A DNA stretch of 39,132 nt. It comes from a virus. Positions 15,027-22,693 of this stretch are shown in pieces (within the stretch, counting starts at the first letter, position 1; each line of letters begins with the position of its first letter). The notes beneath the pieces are model-generated. The model worked only from the letters and a program-made list of their open reading frames with translations, was not told the DNA's origin and did no database searches. The stretch spans positions 1 through 39,132 of the IMG/VR virus record IMGVR_UViG_3300031576_000160, one strand, 5' to 3'. The translations under genes were made by a program, and so were the position numbers.

Positions 15027-15614
15027 CTAGGCCCCCGTAAGCTCAATCCCGGCTTGCCAAAGGTCCTGATACTGCCCCTGATGTGGCGCTGGACTGTACC
15101 GGGTCACCAGGACGCTGTGGCCGGTAAAAGAATAATCCACCCAGACCTCGGCATTGGCGTCTGGAAGATCGGTGCCCAAGGTGACCGTGCGCGTCGTCGC
15201 GTCGTAGGACCCGCTGGTGAAGTAATTGGTCCCGCTCTTGTTCACGTCCGACTTGAGGAAGACGCCGGTGATCGTGATCCCGCTGGCGCTCGTCGCGGGT
15301 AGGATGACCGTGAGCGTGTCCGTGGAGATGCAAAGCTGATAGAGGACCTTGAAGGCCGTGTTGCTCTTGAAGTTCAGGACGGATTGGCTGCTGTGAAGGC
15401 CCTGGAGCTTCGCCATCGTGTCCATGCTCATGGCCCCGGCCTGGAGGGTGATGATCGGGACATTCACCCTGAGCAGACTCCTCCGAAGACCGCCGAGGAT
15501 ATTTCTCTGCATGGCCTCCACGTGCCGGAAGTCAAACCCCAGCGCCATGATCCGCGCCGTTATCGGGAGTTCGTACCCGATCGGCCCGAGCTTGAAAGAG
15601 GCGAGCCAGCTCAT
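15027..15614 (-). CDS. Distal tail-like protein
   Basis: A 195-residue protein following the tape measure, where siphoviruses encode their distal tail protein. The N-terminus (KLGPIGYELPITARIMALGF) and beta-rich centre fit such a role. Residues of about 120-170 carry a beta-hairpin module (FLKSDVNKSGTNYF, then RTVTLG and VWVDYSF) that resembles insertions in three other virion proteins here (18124, 20008 and 21663). Coupled to the tape measure by ATGA. Confidence 0.6.
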   Translation of the reverse strand: MSWLASFKLGPIGYELPITARIMALGFDFRHVEAMQRNILGGLRRSLLRVNVPIITLQAGAMSMDTMAKLQGLHSSQSVLNFKSNTAFKVLYQLCISTDTLTVILPATSASGITITGVFLKSDVNKSGTNYFTSGSYDATTRTVTLGTDLPDANAEVWVDYSFTGHSVLVTRYSPAPHQGQYQDLWQAGIELTGA

Positions 15615-17179
15615 GTGAGTGTAAGCTGGCCCGTCGCGCCAGCCTCCCTAAGAACTTTCCCCACCCGGAAGGCCAGGGCCTTTAACTGCGTATCGGAAAT
15701 CGCAGCAAGGTCGATGGCCTGCACCCCCAGATTGACGACGACGTTGTTATTGGTCTGGGTCTGCGCGCTGGAAATCGGGGTCCCCCCAACGGCTCCACCC
15801 GCAGCCGCCTGCGGGCCAGGAGCAGCAGAACCCGCCGCCGCGACCGCAGGAGCCTCCGCGCGCGCGCTCTTCCCTGCGGCCGCAGACAGTCCCGCCCCGA
15901 TCGCCGCAATGGCCGCTATCGCCGCCAGCCCCCCGGCTAAAGCCGCCATCGGTCCAAGAAAGGATTTTCCAGACTTGAACGCTGCCACCAGAGCGGCTGC
16001 CTGCGCCATGAGGATATGCTGGCGGATGAAGTTGACCGCCAGATCGACGACCGAAGCGATCATGGCCTTTGCGGCTACCTGCCACGCCTTCGCCGTTCCC
16101 ATCGCCGCCTCTGCAGCCGCCGTCCCGATGGCTTTGAACGCCGACGCCCCGAACTCAGTAGCCGCGCTGATCCTCTCCGTCATTGCCGCCGACATTTGCC
16201 CCGATACTTCACCCACCAGGGCACCGAGTTCCGCATACCGCCTCTTAAGCTCCTCCACGTTCTGAATTGGCGTGTTGAGCATCGAGGTAAGTTTATTCTG
16301 CACAGCCTCAGCCCCAGACTTCAAAGCATCGAACGACGCCAGGGGCGTATTGAAGAGCCTCCCCATGTTCGCGCTCACCTGCGCGGAGGCCGCGTGGAAG
16401 TCGAGGACGGCCTTGACGGGGTTTCGGAACGCCGTCCCCACCGCTGCGATAGAGCGTCCCATCGCACCCATGACCGCCGCCACGTTGTTGGCGATCCTGC
16501 CGATGTCCTCCCCCATCATCATGCCGGCGCGGACGATGGTCCTAAAAGCCTCCACGGGGAGCATGGCCGCTTTCGCCGCCATCTCGAATCCACGAATGAT
16601 GGCGTCTCGGTAGGTCCCCTGAGCCTCTGCCGCGACGATCTGCGCCCTGAGTTGAACCCGGTACGCCTCCGCTTGGGCCAGTGTCTTCGCCCGATCTGCT
16701 TCCTTGGAGGGCAGAAGGGCCTCTAACGACCCTTTGACCTTGTCGTAGCTCTCCTGGGCCTGCTTCACGGCCTCTTTATGGCTAGACAGAGCCGCAGTAC
16801 CCGCCGCGATGGCAACCGTGAGCGCGAGGAAGGGCAAGGATACGGCCCCACCAGTGCTGGCGAGGCTGAATAGAACTGTATCCAGCAGACGGATCGAGCC
16901 GTGCGCCTTCTCGCTCACACCGGCCATCTGGGCGAGTTGCATGGAAACCAGGGCCAGGGATTGATGCGCCGCGCGATGGGAGACTCCTGAGTGTTCCGCC
17001 GCCGCACCCATCCTCTGCATCCCTGCTTGCGCGGACGCGGACGCAAGGGACATGCCATCGCCTTGCTTGGCGACGTTCCGCATGGCCTTTTCCAACGTCT
17101 GAAGGGACGCGATAGCCTTTGCGGCGGGCGCGCTGATCTCGTCGTAGCCCTTAAGTACTACTGCGGCTTCGTCGGCCAC
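15611..17179 (-). CDS. Tape measure protein
   Basis: A 522-residue, Ala-rich, almost entirely helical protein placed after the G/GT chaperones. A long hydrophobic stretch lies at about residues 100-135 and another near 410-440, as usual for tape measure proteins. By the usual ratio of about 0.15 nm per residue, the tail should be roughly 80 nm long. The start is a GTG at 17179 that abuts the upstream TAG. There is no obvious lytic domain. Confidence 0.85.
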   Translation of the reverse strand: MADEAAVVLKGYDEISAPAAKAIASLQTLEKAMRNVAKQGDGMSLASASAQAGMQRMGAAAEHSGVSHRAAHQSLALVSMQLAQMAGVSEKAHGSIRLLDTVLFSLASTGGAVSLPFLALTVAIAAGTAALSSHKEAVKQAQESYDKVKGSLEALLPSKEADRAKTLAQAEAYRVQLRAQIVAAEAQGTYRDAIIRGFEMAAKAAMLPVEAFRTIVRAGMMMGEDIGRIANNVAAVMGAMGRSIAAVGTAFRNPVKAVLDFHAASAQVSANMGRLFNTPLASFDALKSGAEAVQNKLTSMLNTPIQNVEELKRRYAELGALVGEVSGQMSAAMTERISAATEFGASAFKAIGTAAAEAAMGTAKAWQVAAKAMIASVVDLAVNFIRQHILMAQAAALVAAFKSGKSFLGPMAALAGGLAAIAAIAAIGAGLSAAAGKSARAEAPAVAAAGSAAPGPQAAAGGAVGGTPISSAQTQTNNNVVVNLGVQAIDLAAISDTQLKALAFRVGKVLREAGATGQLTLT

Positions 17180-17850
17180 CTAGAGCATCCTCCCCGCGCG
17201 CGCCATAGCTTCCGACTCCCGGTCCTTGCTTTCCTGTTCCTCTCGCTCGAGTTGGTAGAGCGCCAGAAGCTCCTGGTACTCCTCCGCGCTCACCTGCGCC
17301 CGCGCCTCCCGAGCCGTCCCCACGAACCGAAGCCACCGCCCCAACCATCCCGACGCCCGGACCTCGATCCGATACCCCCCCGAACCGATCCCCACGATCT
17401 CCGATGGGAACCTTCCTAGGTCCCGGGCGAGCGTCAGCAAGTTCCGTCTGCCAACGTCGCCCGCTAGGCGTTTTTTACCGCATCCGGGCTGTCCAAGCCG
17501 GACAGCTTCCAAATCTCCTTGGCGATCCGATCAACCGCCCTTGGGTTCCCCGCGATCAACTCCTGCACCCGAGCGACCGATACGCGGGGGCGAACCATCC
17601 CGAACGCCAGAGTATAGCCCTGGAACTTCGCGCCCGACGTATGACCATTCTCAGTGGCCATCTTGTGGGCCTTCTCCCGATCGTCCAGGGACAGGGGCCG
17701 CAGTACCACCTTCGCGCCCTCTCCCAATTCCGGCACCGTCAGCGCGTGTTCCTCTGGTCGGAGTCGCTTAAAAAATTCCTCCTCGGTCAGCGTCGTCCGG
17801 TCGTCCTTCTCGATCTCAGCCAGTTTTGCCGTTTCCATTGCCGCTCCCAT
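17180..17850 (-). CDS. Tail assembly chaperone GT fusion (-1 frameshift product)
   Basis: The downstream frame (17180-17475) has no good start of its own and lies in the -1 frame relative to the upstream chaperone. It joins it at the slippery heptamer A_AAA_AAC two codons before the upstream stop. The fusion would be about 220 residues, with the T-like part starting KKRLAGDV and ending in a Glu/Arg-rich helix (LALYQLEREEQESKDRE). This is the classic G/GT arrangement of lambda-like siphoviruses, in which both products bind the tape measure during tail assembly. A TTG at 17440 is a weak independent start. Confidence 0.8.
17464..17850 (-). CDS. Tail assembly chaperone G
   Basis: A 128-residue protein with LTEEEFFKRLRPEEHALTV and VVLRPLSLDDREKAHK, typical of G-type tail assembly chaperones. 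It ends SGLDSPDAVKNA. The ATG at 17850 has GGAGG five bases upstream. It sits between the tail-tube genes and the tape measure, the expected position. Most ribosomes should make this product, and a fraction shift to the GT product. Confidence 0.82.
   Translation of the reverse strand: MGAAMETAKLAEIEKDDRTTLTEEEFFKRLRPEEHALTVPELGEGAKVVLRPLSLDDREKAHKMATENGHTSGAKFQGYTLAFGMVRPRVSVARVQELIAGNPRAVDRIAKEIWKLSGLDSPDAVKNA
17470..17476 (-). promoter_or_regulatory. Programmed -1 frameshift site A_AAA_AAC
   Basis: In the zero frame the codons are GTA AAA AAC GCC TAG, so the heptamer A_AAA_AAC is perfectly phased and lies two codons before the stop. After a -1 slip both tRNAs can re-pair, on AAA and AAA. 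The downstream -1 frame is open for about 97 codons. No search for a stimulatory pseudoknot was possible. Confidence 0.85.
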
Positions 17851-18100
17851 TCCATCCTCCCTCGCCCCGGTTCACCGCCCCGATCATGTCCCGAACCTGA
17901 CCGATCTGCGCCCGGTACTCCAAAGGCTCCACCGCCGCTGTCTGGTCGTAGAATCCCCGCACCGTCTCATTCAGGGCCACTACGTTTTCAAAGCTCATCG
18001 TTACCCGTCCGCGCTCGCACGTCACCGTGAGGATCTTGTGCCCCCGACACCGCAGATACGCCGCCAGCCACAAATCGCTCGTCTGCCAATTCGATCCCAT
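17816..18100 (-). CDS. DUF5659-like small tail-region protein
   Basis: A 94-residue protein starting MGSNWQTSDLWLAAYLRC. The pattern TxDLxLAAxLxxxGH, then MSFEN and a C-terminal YRAQIGQVRDMI helix, resembles the DUF5659 family found in phages and integrated elements (recognised from memory). It overlaps the chaperone gene by 35 bases. GGGGATC precedes the ATG. A longer in-frame N-terminus lies over the tail-tube gene and is rejected. The function is unknown. Confidence 0.7.
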   Translation of the reverse strand: MGSNWQTSDLWLAAYLRCRGHKILTVTCERGRVTMSFENVVALNETVRGFYDQTAAVEPLEYRAQIGQVRDMIGAVNRGEGGWNGSGNGNGKTG

Positions 18101-18123
18101 GATCCCCGCTACCTGCCCTAGTT

Positions 18124-18729
18124 TCACACCGTCCGCCGCTCCAGCGCTCCGGTTCCGGTAAGGGCAATTGCGTCCGTCACGGCCCCGCCGTGAGGAACCT
18201 TCTCCCCGAAGTCCACGAACGCAGCGCCCACGAAATACTGCACCACGTCCACGTCGGGATAGAGCTTGACGTACACCGGCAGGGCCGCATCGAAGTACGG
18301 GAACCACACGCTGTTCGTATGGTAGCTCTCCGCTGTAGCCGTCCATCCACGGAAGGAGGATAGCTTCGTGTGATACTGGTCTTGGAACCCCGTCACGTCT
18401 GCGAGGTCAATCTTGGCATCGAGCGCCCAGTTGAACAGGTCCGCGAGTTCAACCAGCGTGGACCATGTGATGTCGTTGACCGTGATTGCGTCCGTTACCA
18501 GGTTGGCGACGAAGAACGTGATCGTGCCGCTGATGAAGTTCACCGTGTAGTCCTCTCGATCGACGAGGACGGTGTTCTTCTTGATCGTCGGCGGCTTGTT
18601 GGGGTCCCAGAAGGAATTGTAGGAATACGTCAGGTTGTCCCCTGAGTTCACCATCGCCGTATCTGCCACGACATCCGTGCGCGCGAGTTGCGCGAAGATC
18701 GTGGCGTTCTTGCCAGTGATCCGGGCCAT
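18124..18729 (-). CDS. Tail-tube protein paralogue with inserted beta module
   Basis: A 201-residue protein starting MARITGKN and paralogous to the next upstream protein (18739). Both share W-x-LDAKIxLAD, QDQYHxKLS and the C-terminal VPHxGxV plus TGTG. This copy carries an extra segment of about 65 residues (residues 18-85) with EDYTVNFISGTITFF, a beta-hairpin module absent from the paralogue. Tube subunits with additional domains are known in siphoviruses. It follows GGAGG. It could decorate the tube or form a separate ring. Confidence 0.75.
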   Translation of the reverse strand: MARITGKNATIFAQLARTDVVADTAMVNSGDNLTYSYNSFWDPNKPPTIKKNTVLVDREDYTVNFISGTITFFVANLVTDAITVNDITWSTLVELADLFNWALDAKIDLADVTGFQDQYHTKLSSFRGWTATAESYHTNSVWFPYFDAALPVYVKLYPDVDVVQYFVGAAFVDFGEKVPHGGAVTDAIALTGTGALERRTV

Positions 18730-18738
18730 CTGGCCTCC

Positions 18739-19146
18739 TTACGCCGTGCGGACTAGGGAACCGGTCCCGGTGAAGGTCACCGTACCGTCCACCACCCCGG
18801 CATGGGGAACCTTCAAGCTGAAATCGCAGAAAGCATCCCCCGTGAACTTCTCGGTGGCGTTCTCGTCCGGATAGAGGTCGAGCGTGACCTTCCCCGATTG
18901 GTGCCCGCCGTCCGTGGTCGCCGCCGCGAAAGTCGAGGTGAACAGCGAGGCGTTGACGCCAGGCTCCCACCTGAACTCCGCCGAGCCCGCCCACTCGCGG
19001 ATGAGCGATAGCTTCTGGTGGTACTGGTCCTGCATGGCCGTAGAATCGGCCAGCGGGATTTTCGCGTCCAGTTTCCAGTCGAAGATGGAGGCGATTACGG
19101 AGCCGTCGAGCTTAAGCTGGCCATTTTTTCCAGAAATCCTAGCCAT
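18739..19146 (-). CDS. Major tail-tube protein
   Basis: A 135-residue protein starting MARISGKNGQLKLDG, with a compact beta-barrel pattern and the helix ADSTAMQDQYHQKLS. Size and place (before a second paralogous tube gene, the G/GT chaperones and the tape measure) fit a siphovirus major tail protein. It has the strongest ribosome binding site in the genome, AAGGAGGT five bases before the ATG, consistent with the high copy number of tube subunits. That site lies inside the end of the HNH gene. Confidence 0.8.
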   Translation of the reverse strand: MARISGKNGQLKLDGSVIASIFDWKLDAKIPLADSTAMQDQYHQKLSLIREWAGSAEFRWEPGVNASLFTSTFAAATTDGGHQSGKVTLDLYPDENATEKFTGDAFCDFSLKVPHAGVVDGTVTFTGTGSLVRTA

Positions 19147-19588
19147 ATACGACCTCCTTGCGCTTTCTTTCCCGATACCTGCTTTGACTCAGACGGTTGC
19201 ATTCTTTGCAATATCTTGCTTGATGCCGTCCTCCCCATGGACACGGGATAAGTTCATGCCCACTTGAGCAGCGTGTTTTTACGCGATTGTGTTCACCGAA
19301 CTTGATCCGCCCTTTCGCCATCGCATCCCGGATGTTCTCGCGCTGTGTCCCTTCCCAAAGATGTTTTGGATTAACGCAAGCGGGGACATCGCACCGGTGG
19401 AGGATATTCTTTTCAGGCCACGCACCCGTATGCAGAAACCAGGAAACACGGTGGGCTTTGTGAATCCTCCCGTCAATGCAAAAACGACCATACCCGAAAT
19501 TCCCCAGGCACCCGGTCCAGAGCCAGCAGCCTTCGGACTTGGTGACGTTTTCCCAAAACCTATCGCTTGGATTTCTTCTTCGGCGCAT
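19139..19588 (-). CDS. HNH endonuclease
   Basis: A 149-residue HNH endonuclease of the HNH_3 type. GYGRFCIDGRIHKAHRVSW contributes the first His, followed by LHRCDVPACVNPKHLW and GTQRENIRD with the Asn and His. The C-terminus has CSSGHEL and YCKEC, a probable zinc ribbon. Such genes are usually mobile homing endonucleases. The gene looks less GC-rich than its neighbours, suggesting transfer. Unusually, it overlaps both neighbours (29 bases at the start, 8 at the stop), so it is not a simple free-standing insertion. Confidence 0.88.
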   Translation of the reverse strand: MRRRRNPSDRFWENVTKSEGCWLWTGCLGNFGYGRFCIDGRIHKAHRVSWFLHTGAWPEKNILHRCDVPACVNPKHLWEGTQRENIRDAMAKGRIKFGEHNRVKTRCSSGHELIPCPWGGRHQARYCKECNRLSQSRYRERKRKEVVYG

Positions 19589-19832
19589 CGCGTCGGTCCT
19601 CCTCGGTTAGCGCCTCTTCCTCCGCCAACGAGGCCGCCATAGCGGGCTCGGGCTTCTTCGTCTCGTCCTGGAACCGATCCGGGGCGACCTTCAAAAGATA
19701 GTCGGCGGCTTCGCCGTGGACTTCCCTGGGGAGCCCTGGCTCGAACTCGATGTAGTGCGGTCTTCCCTCCAAATCGTATGCCGTCACGGCCTGCCTACTC
19801 TGGATTCCCAGGTACATCAGTTGTCGAGTCAT
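19560..19832 (-). CDS. Small head-tail joining accessory protein
   Basis: A 90-residue protein starting MTRQLMYLGIQSRQAVTAY. It contains YIEFEPGLPREVHGEAADYL, a pattern seen in small phage proteins encoded near tail-tube genes, and ends in a Lys/Arg-rich tail (RRDAPKKKSKR). The start at 19832 follows GGAGG and overlaps the upstream stop (ATGA). The function is unknown. It may have been adjacent to the tube gene before the HNH gene entered. Confidence 0.6.
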   Translation of the reverse strand: MTRQLMYLGIQSRQAVTAYDLEGRPHYIEFEPGLPREVHGEAADYLLKVAPDRFQDETKKPEPAMAASLAEEEALTEEDRRDAPKKKSKR

Positions 19833-20011
19833 GCCATCCTCCCTTTCCCCTTCTCGCTCGTCACCACCACCCACGTCTGCCCGGTCGCCGTGCTCATCCT
19901 CGCCGCGGAATCTTCCGCGTCGGCCTTGCTTGGCAGAAGCCTCGCGCCATTCCCCAACCATCCGCCGGGAAGTTCCTGCGACACCCAGTATATCTTTTCG
20001 CCCGCGCTCAT
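19829..20011 (-). CDS. Small conserved-looking neck-region protein
   Basis: A 60-residue protein starting MSAGEKIYWVSQELPGGWL. It alternates strand and turn (ARLLPSKADAEDSAARM, then GQTWVVVTSEKG). Four-base ATGA overlaps at both ends support it as a real gene. I recognise no family. Its position between the terminator-like protein and the tube genes suggests a structural or assembly role. Confidence 0.6.
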   Translation of the reverse strand: MSAGEKIYWVSQELPGGWLGNGARLLPSKADAEDSAARMSTATGQTWVVVTSEKGKGRMA

Positions 20012-20688
20012 AGGTACTTGTTGGCGTTGGTTTTTATCAGGAACCACGCCGCCAGATCGAAAACGACGTTGAACTTAGTCGGGTTATTCTCCTGGTCCAC
20101 GATCTGCGGTTCAGCCACCCCGGCGATTGTGAAGTCAACGAGTCCGGCTTTGTAGGTGGCCCTGATCTTTGCGCCTGCTCCTTGCGCCGCTCCGAACGTG
20201 ACCTTTCCCAGCGCGTAATCAATCGTGTAACCGCCCCCAACCACGACGGGAGTCCCATTCACGTCCTCCTTGTAGATAATGGGCGTCGGCGTAGTGAACC
20301 AGTCGGGCTGGTCGGAGATGTAGGTAAGCTGATCGCCCGAATCGCGCAGCAGATCGGCCGTCGGCAGGTAGTTGATCCCCGGATGCGTGATCCCGCCCGT
20401 GTCCAAAGCCATTGCGCTCTCGATCAGCCGGCGGAAACGGGCGCGAACGTCCACCACGTCCTGCGGCGTCTTCAAAGAGAAGGTGCATTGGAGGACCGGA
20501 TTCTCTTTTCTCTGTGAGTCCCCAAGCACCCAAAGGTCCTGCGCTGGCTCTGCCAGGTAGGTGACGAGCGCCCTGGGGAGCGGGATCTCGCTCAACACCG
20601 TGCGCGGGGTCATGACGTAGGCTTTGAGCCCATACGTTGACGCGAGCTCCGACGCATTGATAAATGCGGCCAGGGACGCGCGTATCAT
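20008..20688 (-). CDS. Tail terminator/neck-like protein with beta insertion
   Basis: A 226-residue protein starting MIRASLAAFINASELASTYG. The first 130 residues and last 40 look like a neck or tail-completion protein. Between them residues of about 145-190 contain a module with GGGYTIDYALGKVTFGAA and IRATYKAG, similar to modules in the proteins at 15027, 18124 and 21663. It follows the gp10-like gene with an ATGA overlap, the usual order of head-tail joining genes. The specific role is inferred. Confidence 0.6.
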   Translation of the reverse strand: MIRASLAAFINASELASTYGLKAYVMTPRTVLSEIPLPRALVTYLAEPAQDLWVLGDSQRKENPVLQCTFSLKTPQDVVDVRARFRRLIESAMALDTGGITHPGINYLPTADLLRDSGDQLTYISDQPDWFTTPTPIIYKEDVNGTPVVVGGGYTIDYALGKVTFGAAQGAGAKIRATYKAGLVDFTIAGVAEPQIVDQENNPTKFNVVFDLAAWFLIKTNANKYL

Positions 20689-21134
20689 TTGCCGAGGAAC
20701 GCCCGCGCGATCTGCTCGAGCCGCTTCTTGAAGTTCGGGAACTCGGCGTAGAGGCTTTTCCGCAGAAATCCCCATGTCGCATCGGGGTTGGTATTGCCCT
20801 TCCGCCTTCGGGTGACCTCCTTCCCGTTGATGTTCCGATAGGTGCTCCCTCTTGGGATAACCGGATGGGAAACTTCCGAGTACTCTACGATTGGGGCATA
20901 GGGGACGTAGCTCCCTATGACAGCCACGGTCCCATCCCCAAGGAACTGCGGTTTGATCGACGCGCGCAGAGTCCCCGTGGCGACCGGGACCGTGCGCTTG
21001 GCCTCACTGACGACCCGCAGGGCTGATTCTTTAACCGCCGCCCGGACTAGCGGCCGGACCTGGTTGCTTGCCTTGGTGGCGCGCACGATCATCGCCGTAA
21101 GCTCTGGGGGGATAATGATCTCGGTCCTGAACAT
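20685..21134 (-). CDS. HK97 gp10-like head-tail joining protein
   Basis: A 149-residue protein. The pattern RTVPVATGTLRASIKPQF, followed by YAPIVEYSEVSHP and a C-terminal KRLEQIARAF helix, is typical of the HK97 gp10 / phage minor tail protein family, which acts in head-tail joining. The ATG overlaps the upstream stop by one base (TAATG). Length and order in the neck cluster are normal. Confidence 0.8.
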   Translation of the reverse strand: MFRTEIIIPPELTAMIVRATKASNQVRPLVRAAVKESALRVVSEAKRTVPVATGTLRASIKPQFLGDGTVAVIGSYVPYAPIVEYSEVSHPVIPRGSTYRNINGKEVTRRRKGNTNPDATWGFLRKSLYAEFPNFKKRLEQIARAFLGK

Positions 21135-21589
21135 TAGAGCCCCGCCGTGTCGGAGTTCTCGTTTGTCCGGCGCAGGAATGTGTTGTAGAAGGTCACGTCC
21201 CCAACCACCACGGGCACGGGCCGCATGACCAGCCTGTACTCGGCACCCCGGAAGATCAGCCGGTCCCCAGGGTGGCTCCCGCCCGCGTCCTCGTCCGATT
21301 CGTGGAGACGTTCCCTGATCTGGAGATGCAGGTCCCCCGCACTCAACACTCCCGCCGCCAAGAGCCCGCTATGGACGCTCAGATCAACCATGACCGCCGT
21401 GGCGGGGAACGATGCGTAGGTGGGCTGGACATTCTGCCCGAAGGCATCCGGGGTCGCGGACTGGCTCACGAACTGCTTGATGGTAACCGGTTCCTCAAGC
21501 GAGGACTCCTGCTCCACGATCCCCTCGGCGAACTGGACTTGATCGTCACCCGTCCCGCCCTGGTCGAATACCGCCGTCACTTTGGCCAC
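21134..21589 (-). CDS. Head closure / neck protein
   Basis: A 151-residue protein starting with GTG (MAKVTAVFDQGG); a second GTG at 21580 overlaps the upstream stop as GTGA and is an equally likely start. It contains DLSVHSGLLAAGVLSAGDLH and RLIFRGAEYRLVMRPVPVVV, the beta-rich layout of phage head-closure proteins. It sits between the connector protein and the gp10-like protein. The assignment rests on position and general pattern. Confidence 0.6.
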   Translation of the reverse strand: MAKVTAVFDQGGTGDDQVQFAEGIVEQESSLEEPVTIKQFVSQSATPDAFGQNVQPTYASFPATAVMVDLSVHSGLLAAGVLSAGDLHLQIRERLHESDEDAGGSHPGDRLIFRGAEYRLVMRPVPVVVGDVTFYNTFLRRTNENSDTAGL

Positions 21590-21681
21590 CGCCCATGTCC
21601 GGCCTCGAATCCAAGAAGGAACCCGACCACGAAGCTGGTCGCGGAGACGACGACAGCCGCCGCTACCGCCTGGGCGTCCAT
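21577..21681 (-). CDS. 34-residue membrane microprotein
   Basis: A small frame starting MDAQAVAAAVVVSATSFVVG and ending FEAGHGRWPK, with one clear transmembrane helix at about residues 4-25. It overlaps the connector gene by 19 bases, and its TGA overlaps a GTG of the next gene. A single-pass membrane protein inside the neck cluster is unexpected. It could be a small inner-membrane effector, or a chance open frame, although the hydrophobic segment is clean. Confidence 0.45.
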   Translation of the reverse strand: MDAQAVAAAVVVSATSFVVGFLLGFEAGHGRWPK

Positions 21682-22328
21682 TCCTTCTGCCCCGTGTTGA
21701 ACCGGCCGTAGGACGCTGAATCCCGACGACCATGCCGCTGGTAAAAATTCTTCAATGACTCCTTGGCATTCTCGAACTCCGCCGCAGCGAGGTCGAGCCA
21801 ATGCTTCTTGATCGACGCCTTGTTGAGCGTCTTCCCACCCGCTCCCGCGTCATAGAGAGGCGCGTTGCGCGCAGCGAGGGCCTGGAAGGCGTGAGCCCCG
21901 GCCTCATGGCACAAGGGCTCCATGAGCCCATCTGCGACCGTGGTGATGTCGGAATAGCCGATGAACTGCAAGCCCTTCTGGATATGGATATCTAGTTCCG
22001 CGTCGAGGAAGTAGAGGAAATCGTACCGCGCCAGGAGGGTGACGGCAGGAGCCGCCCCCAGGATGGTGAACGTCCCCCGCGTGTCGTCCTCGCTGTAATC
22101 CACCACCGGGGCTAGAGTAACGCCGTCGGAGATTACGACGAGCGAGCTTACGGAAGCCGGGGCGGCGATCCTGCGGTTGTTGAGTTGGAAGAACTTATTT
22201 GTGCCGTTGACCTGATCGCCCAACACCGACCGCCGCAGGTTCTCTTGACGAACGGACTTGCTGGGCGGGCTGTCGAGGTCGTCGATCAGCCCCCGCGTCT
22301 GTGTTCGCGCCTGCGCTTGTGTCGGCAT
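21663..22328 (-). CDS. Head-tail connector protein
   Basis: A 221-residue protein. The N-terminus (TRGLIDDLDSPPSKSV) and the C-terminal helical half (HWLDLAAAEFENAKESL) fit adaptor/connector proteins. Between them, residues of about 58-105 carry a beta module (LVVISDGVTLAPVVDYSEDD, then GTFTILG and LLARYDF) like the insertions at 15027, 18124 and 20008. It follows the capsid-associated genes. Connector assignment is by position and shape. Confidence 0.6.
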   Translation of the reverse strand: MPTQAQARTQTRGLIDDLDSPPSKSVRQENLRRSVLGDQVNGTNKFFQLNNRRIAAPASVSSLVVISDGVTLAPVVDYSEDDTRGTFTILGAAPAVTLLARYDFLYFLDAELDIHIQKGLQFIGYSDITTVADGLMEPLCHEAGAHAFQALAARNAPLYDAGAGGKTLNKASIKKHWLDLAAAEFENAKESLKNFYQRHGRRDSASYGRFNTGQKEWTPRR

Positions 22329-22336
22329 GGCTCATT

Positions 22337-22690
22337 CTACGGCAGACCCACCACGCGCGCCTTGATCGAAGCAGCCGCCCCAAGGGTCACGGAAACGCAC
22401 CTTGAGCGTAGATACCGGATGGCCTTATCAACCGCCCAGACCGTCTCCCCGTTCGCCTGGCTTCCGTTGATGTGCGTCACGATGGAGGTCCACGTTGCCC
22501 CGTCCAGTGATCCTTCGGCCAGAACGCTCCAGGCAGTTGCGGCAACGGCGTCCCCGCTGACCTGCAGGGCAACCTTGCTGACCGCCTGATCGGTGCAGTC
22601 AATCGTTGCGCCGTTCCCCGCCGCCGTGAAGCTGTCGGGGCCGGCCAGATTATCAACGCCTGCGAGGACCTCCCATGTTTCAGCGGACAT
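22337..22690 (-). CDS. Small beta-sandwich virion protein
   Basis: A 117-residue protein with a run of regular strands (VSKVALQVSGDAVAATAWSV, then EGSLDGATWTSI) that look like a beta-sandwich of the type used in capsid or tail decoration. It has no signal peptide. It lies between a signal-peptide protein with decad repeats and the connector gene. The function is inferred only from fold-like features. Confidence 0.6.
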   Translation of the reverse strand: MSAETWEVLAGVDNLAGPDSFTAAGNGATIDCTDQAVSKVALQVSGDAVAATAWSVLAEGSLDGATWTSIVTHINGSQANGETVWAVDKAIRYLRSRCVSVTLGAAASIKARVVGLP

Positions 22691-22693
22691 GGG

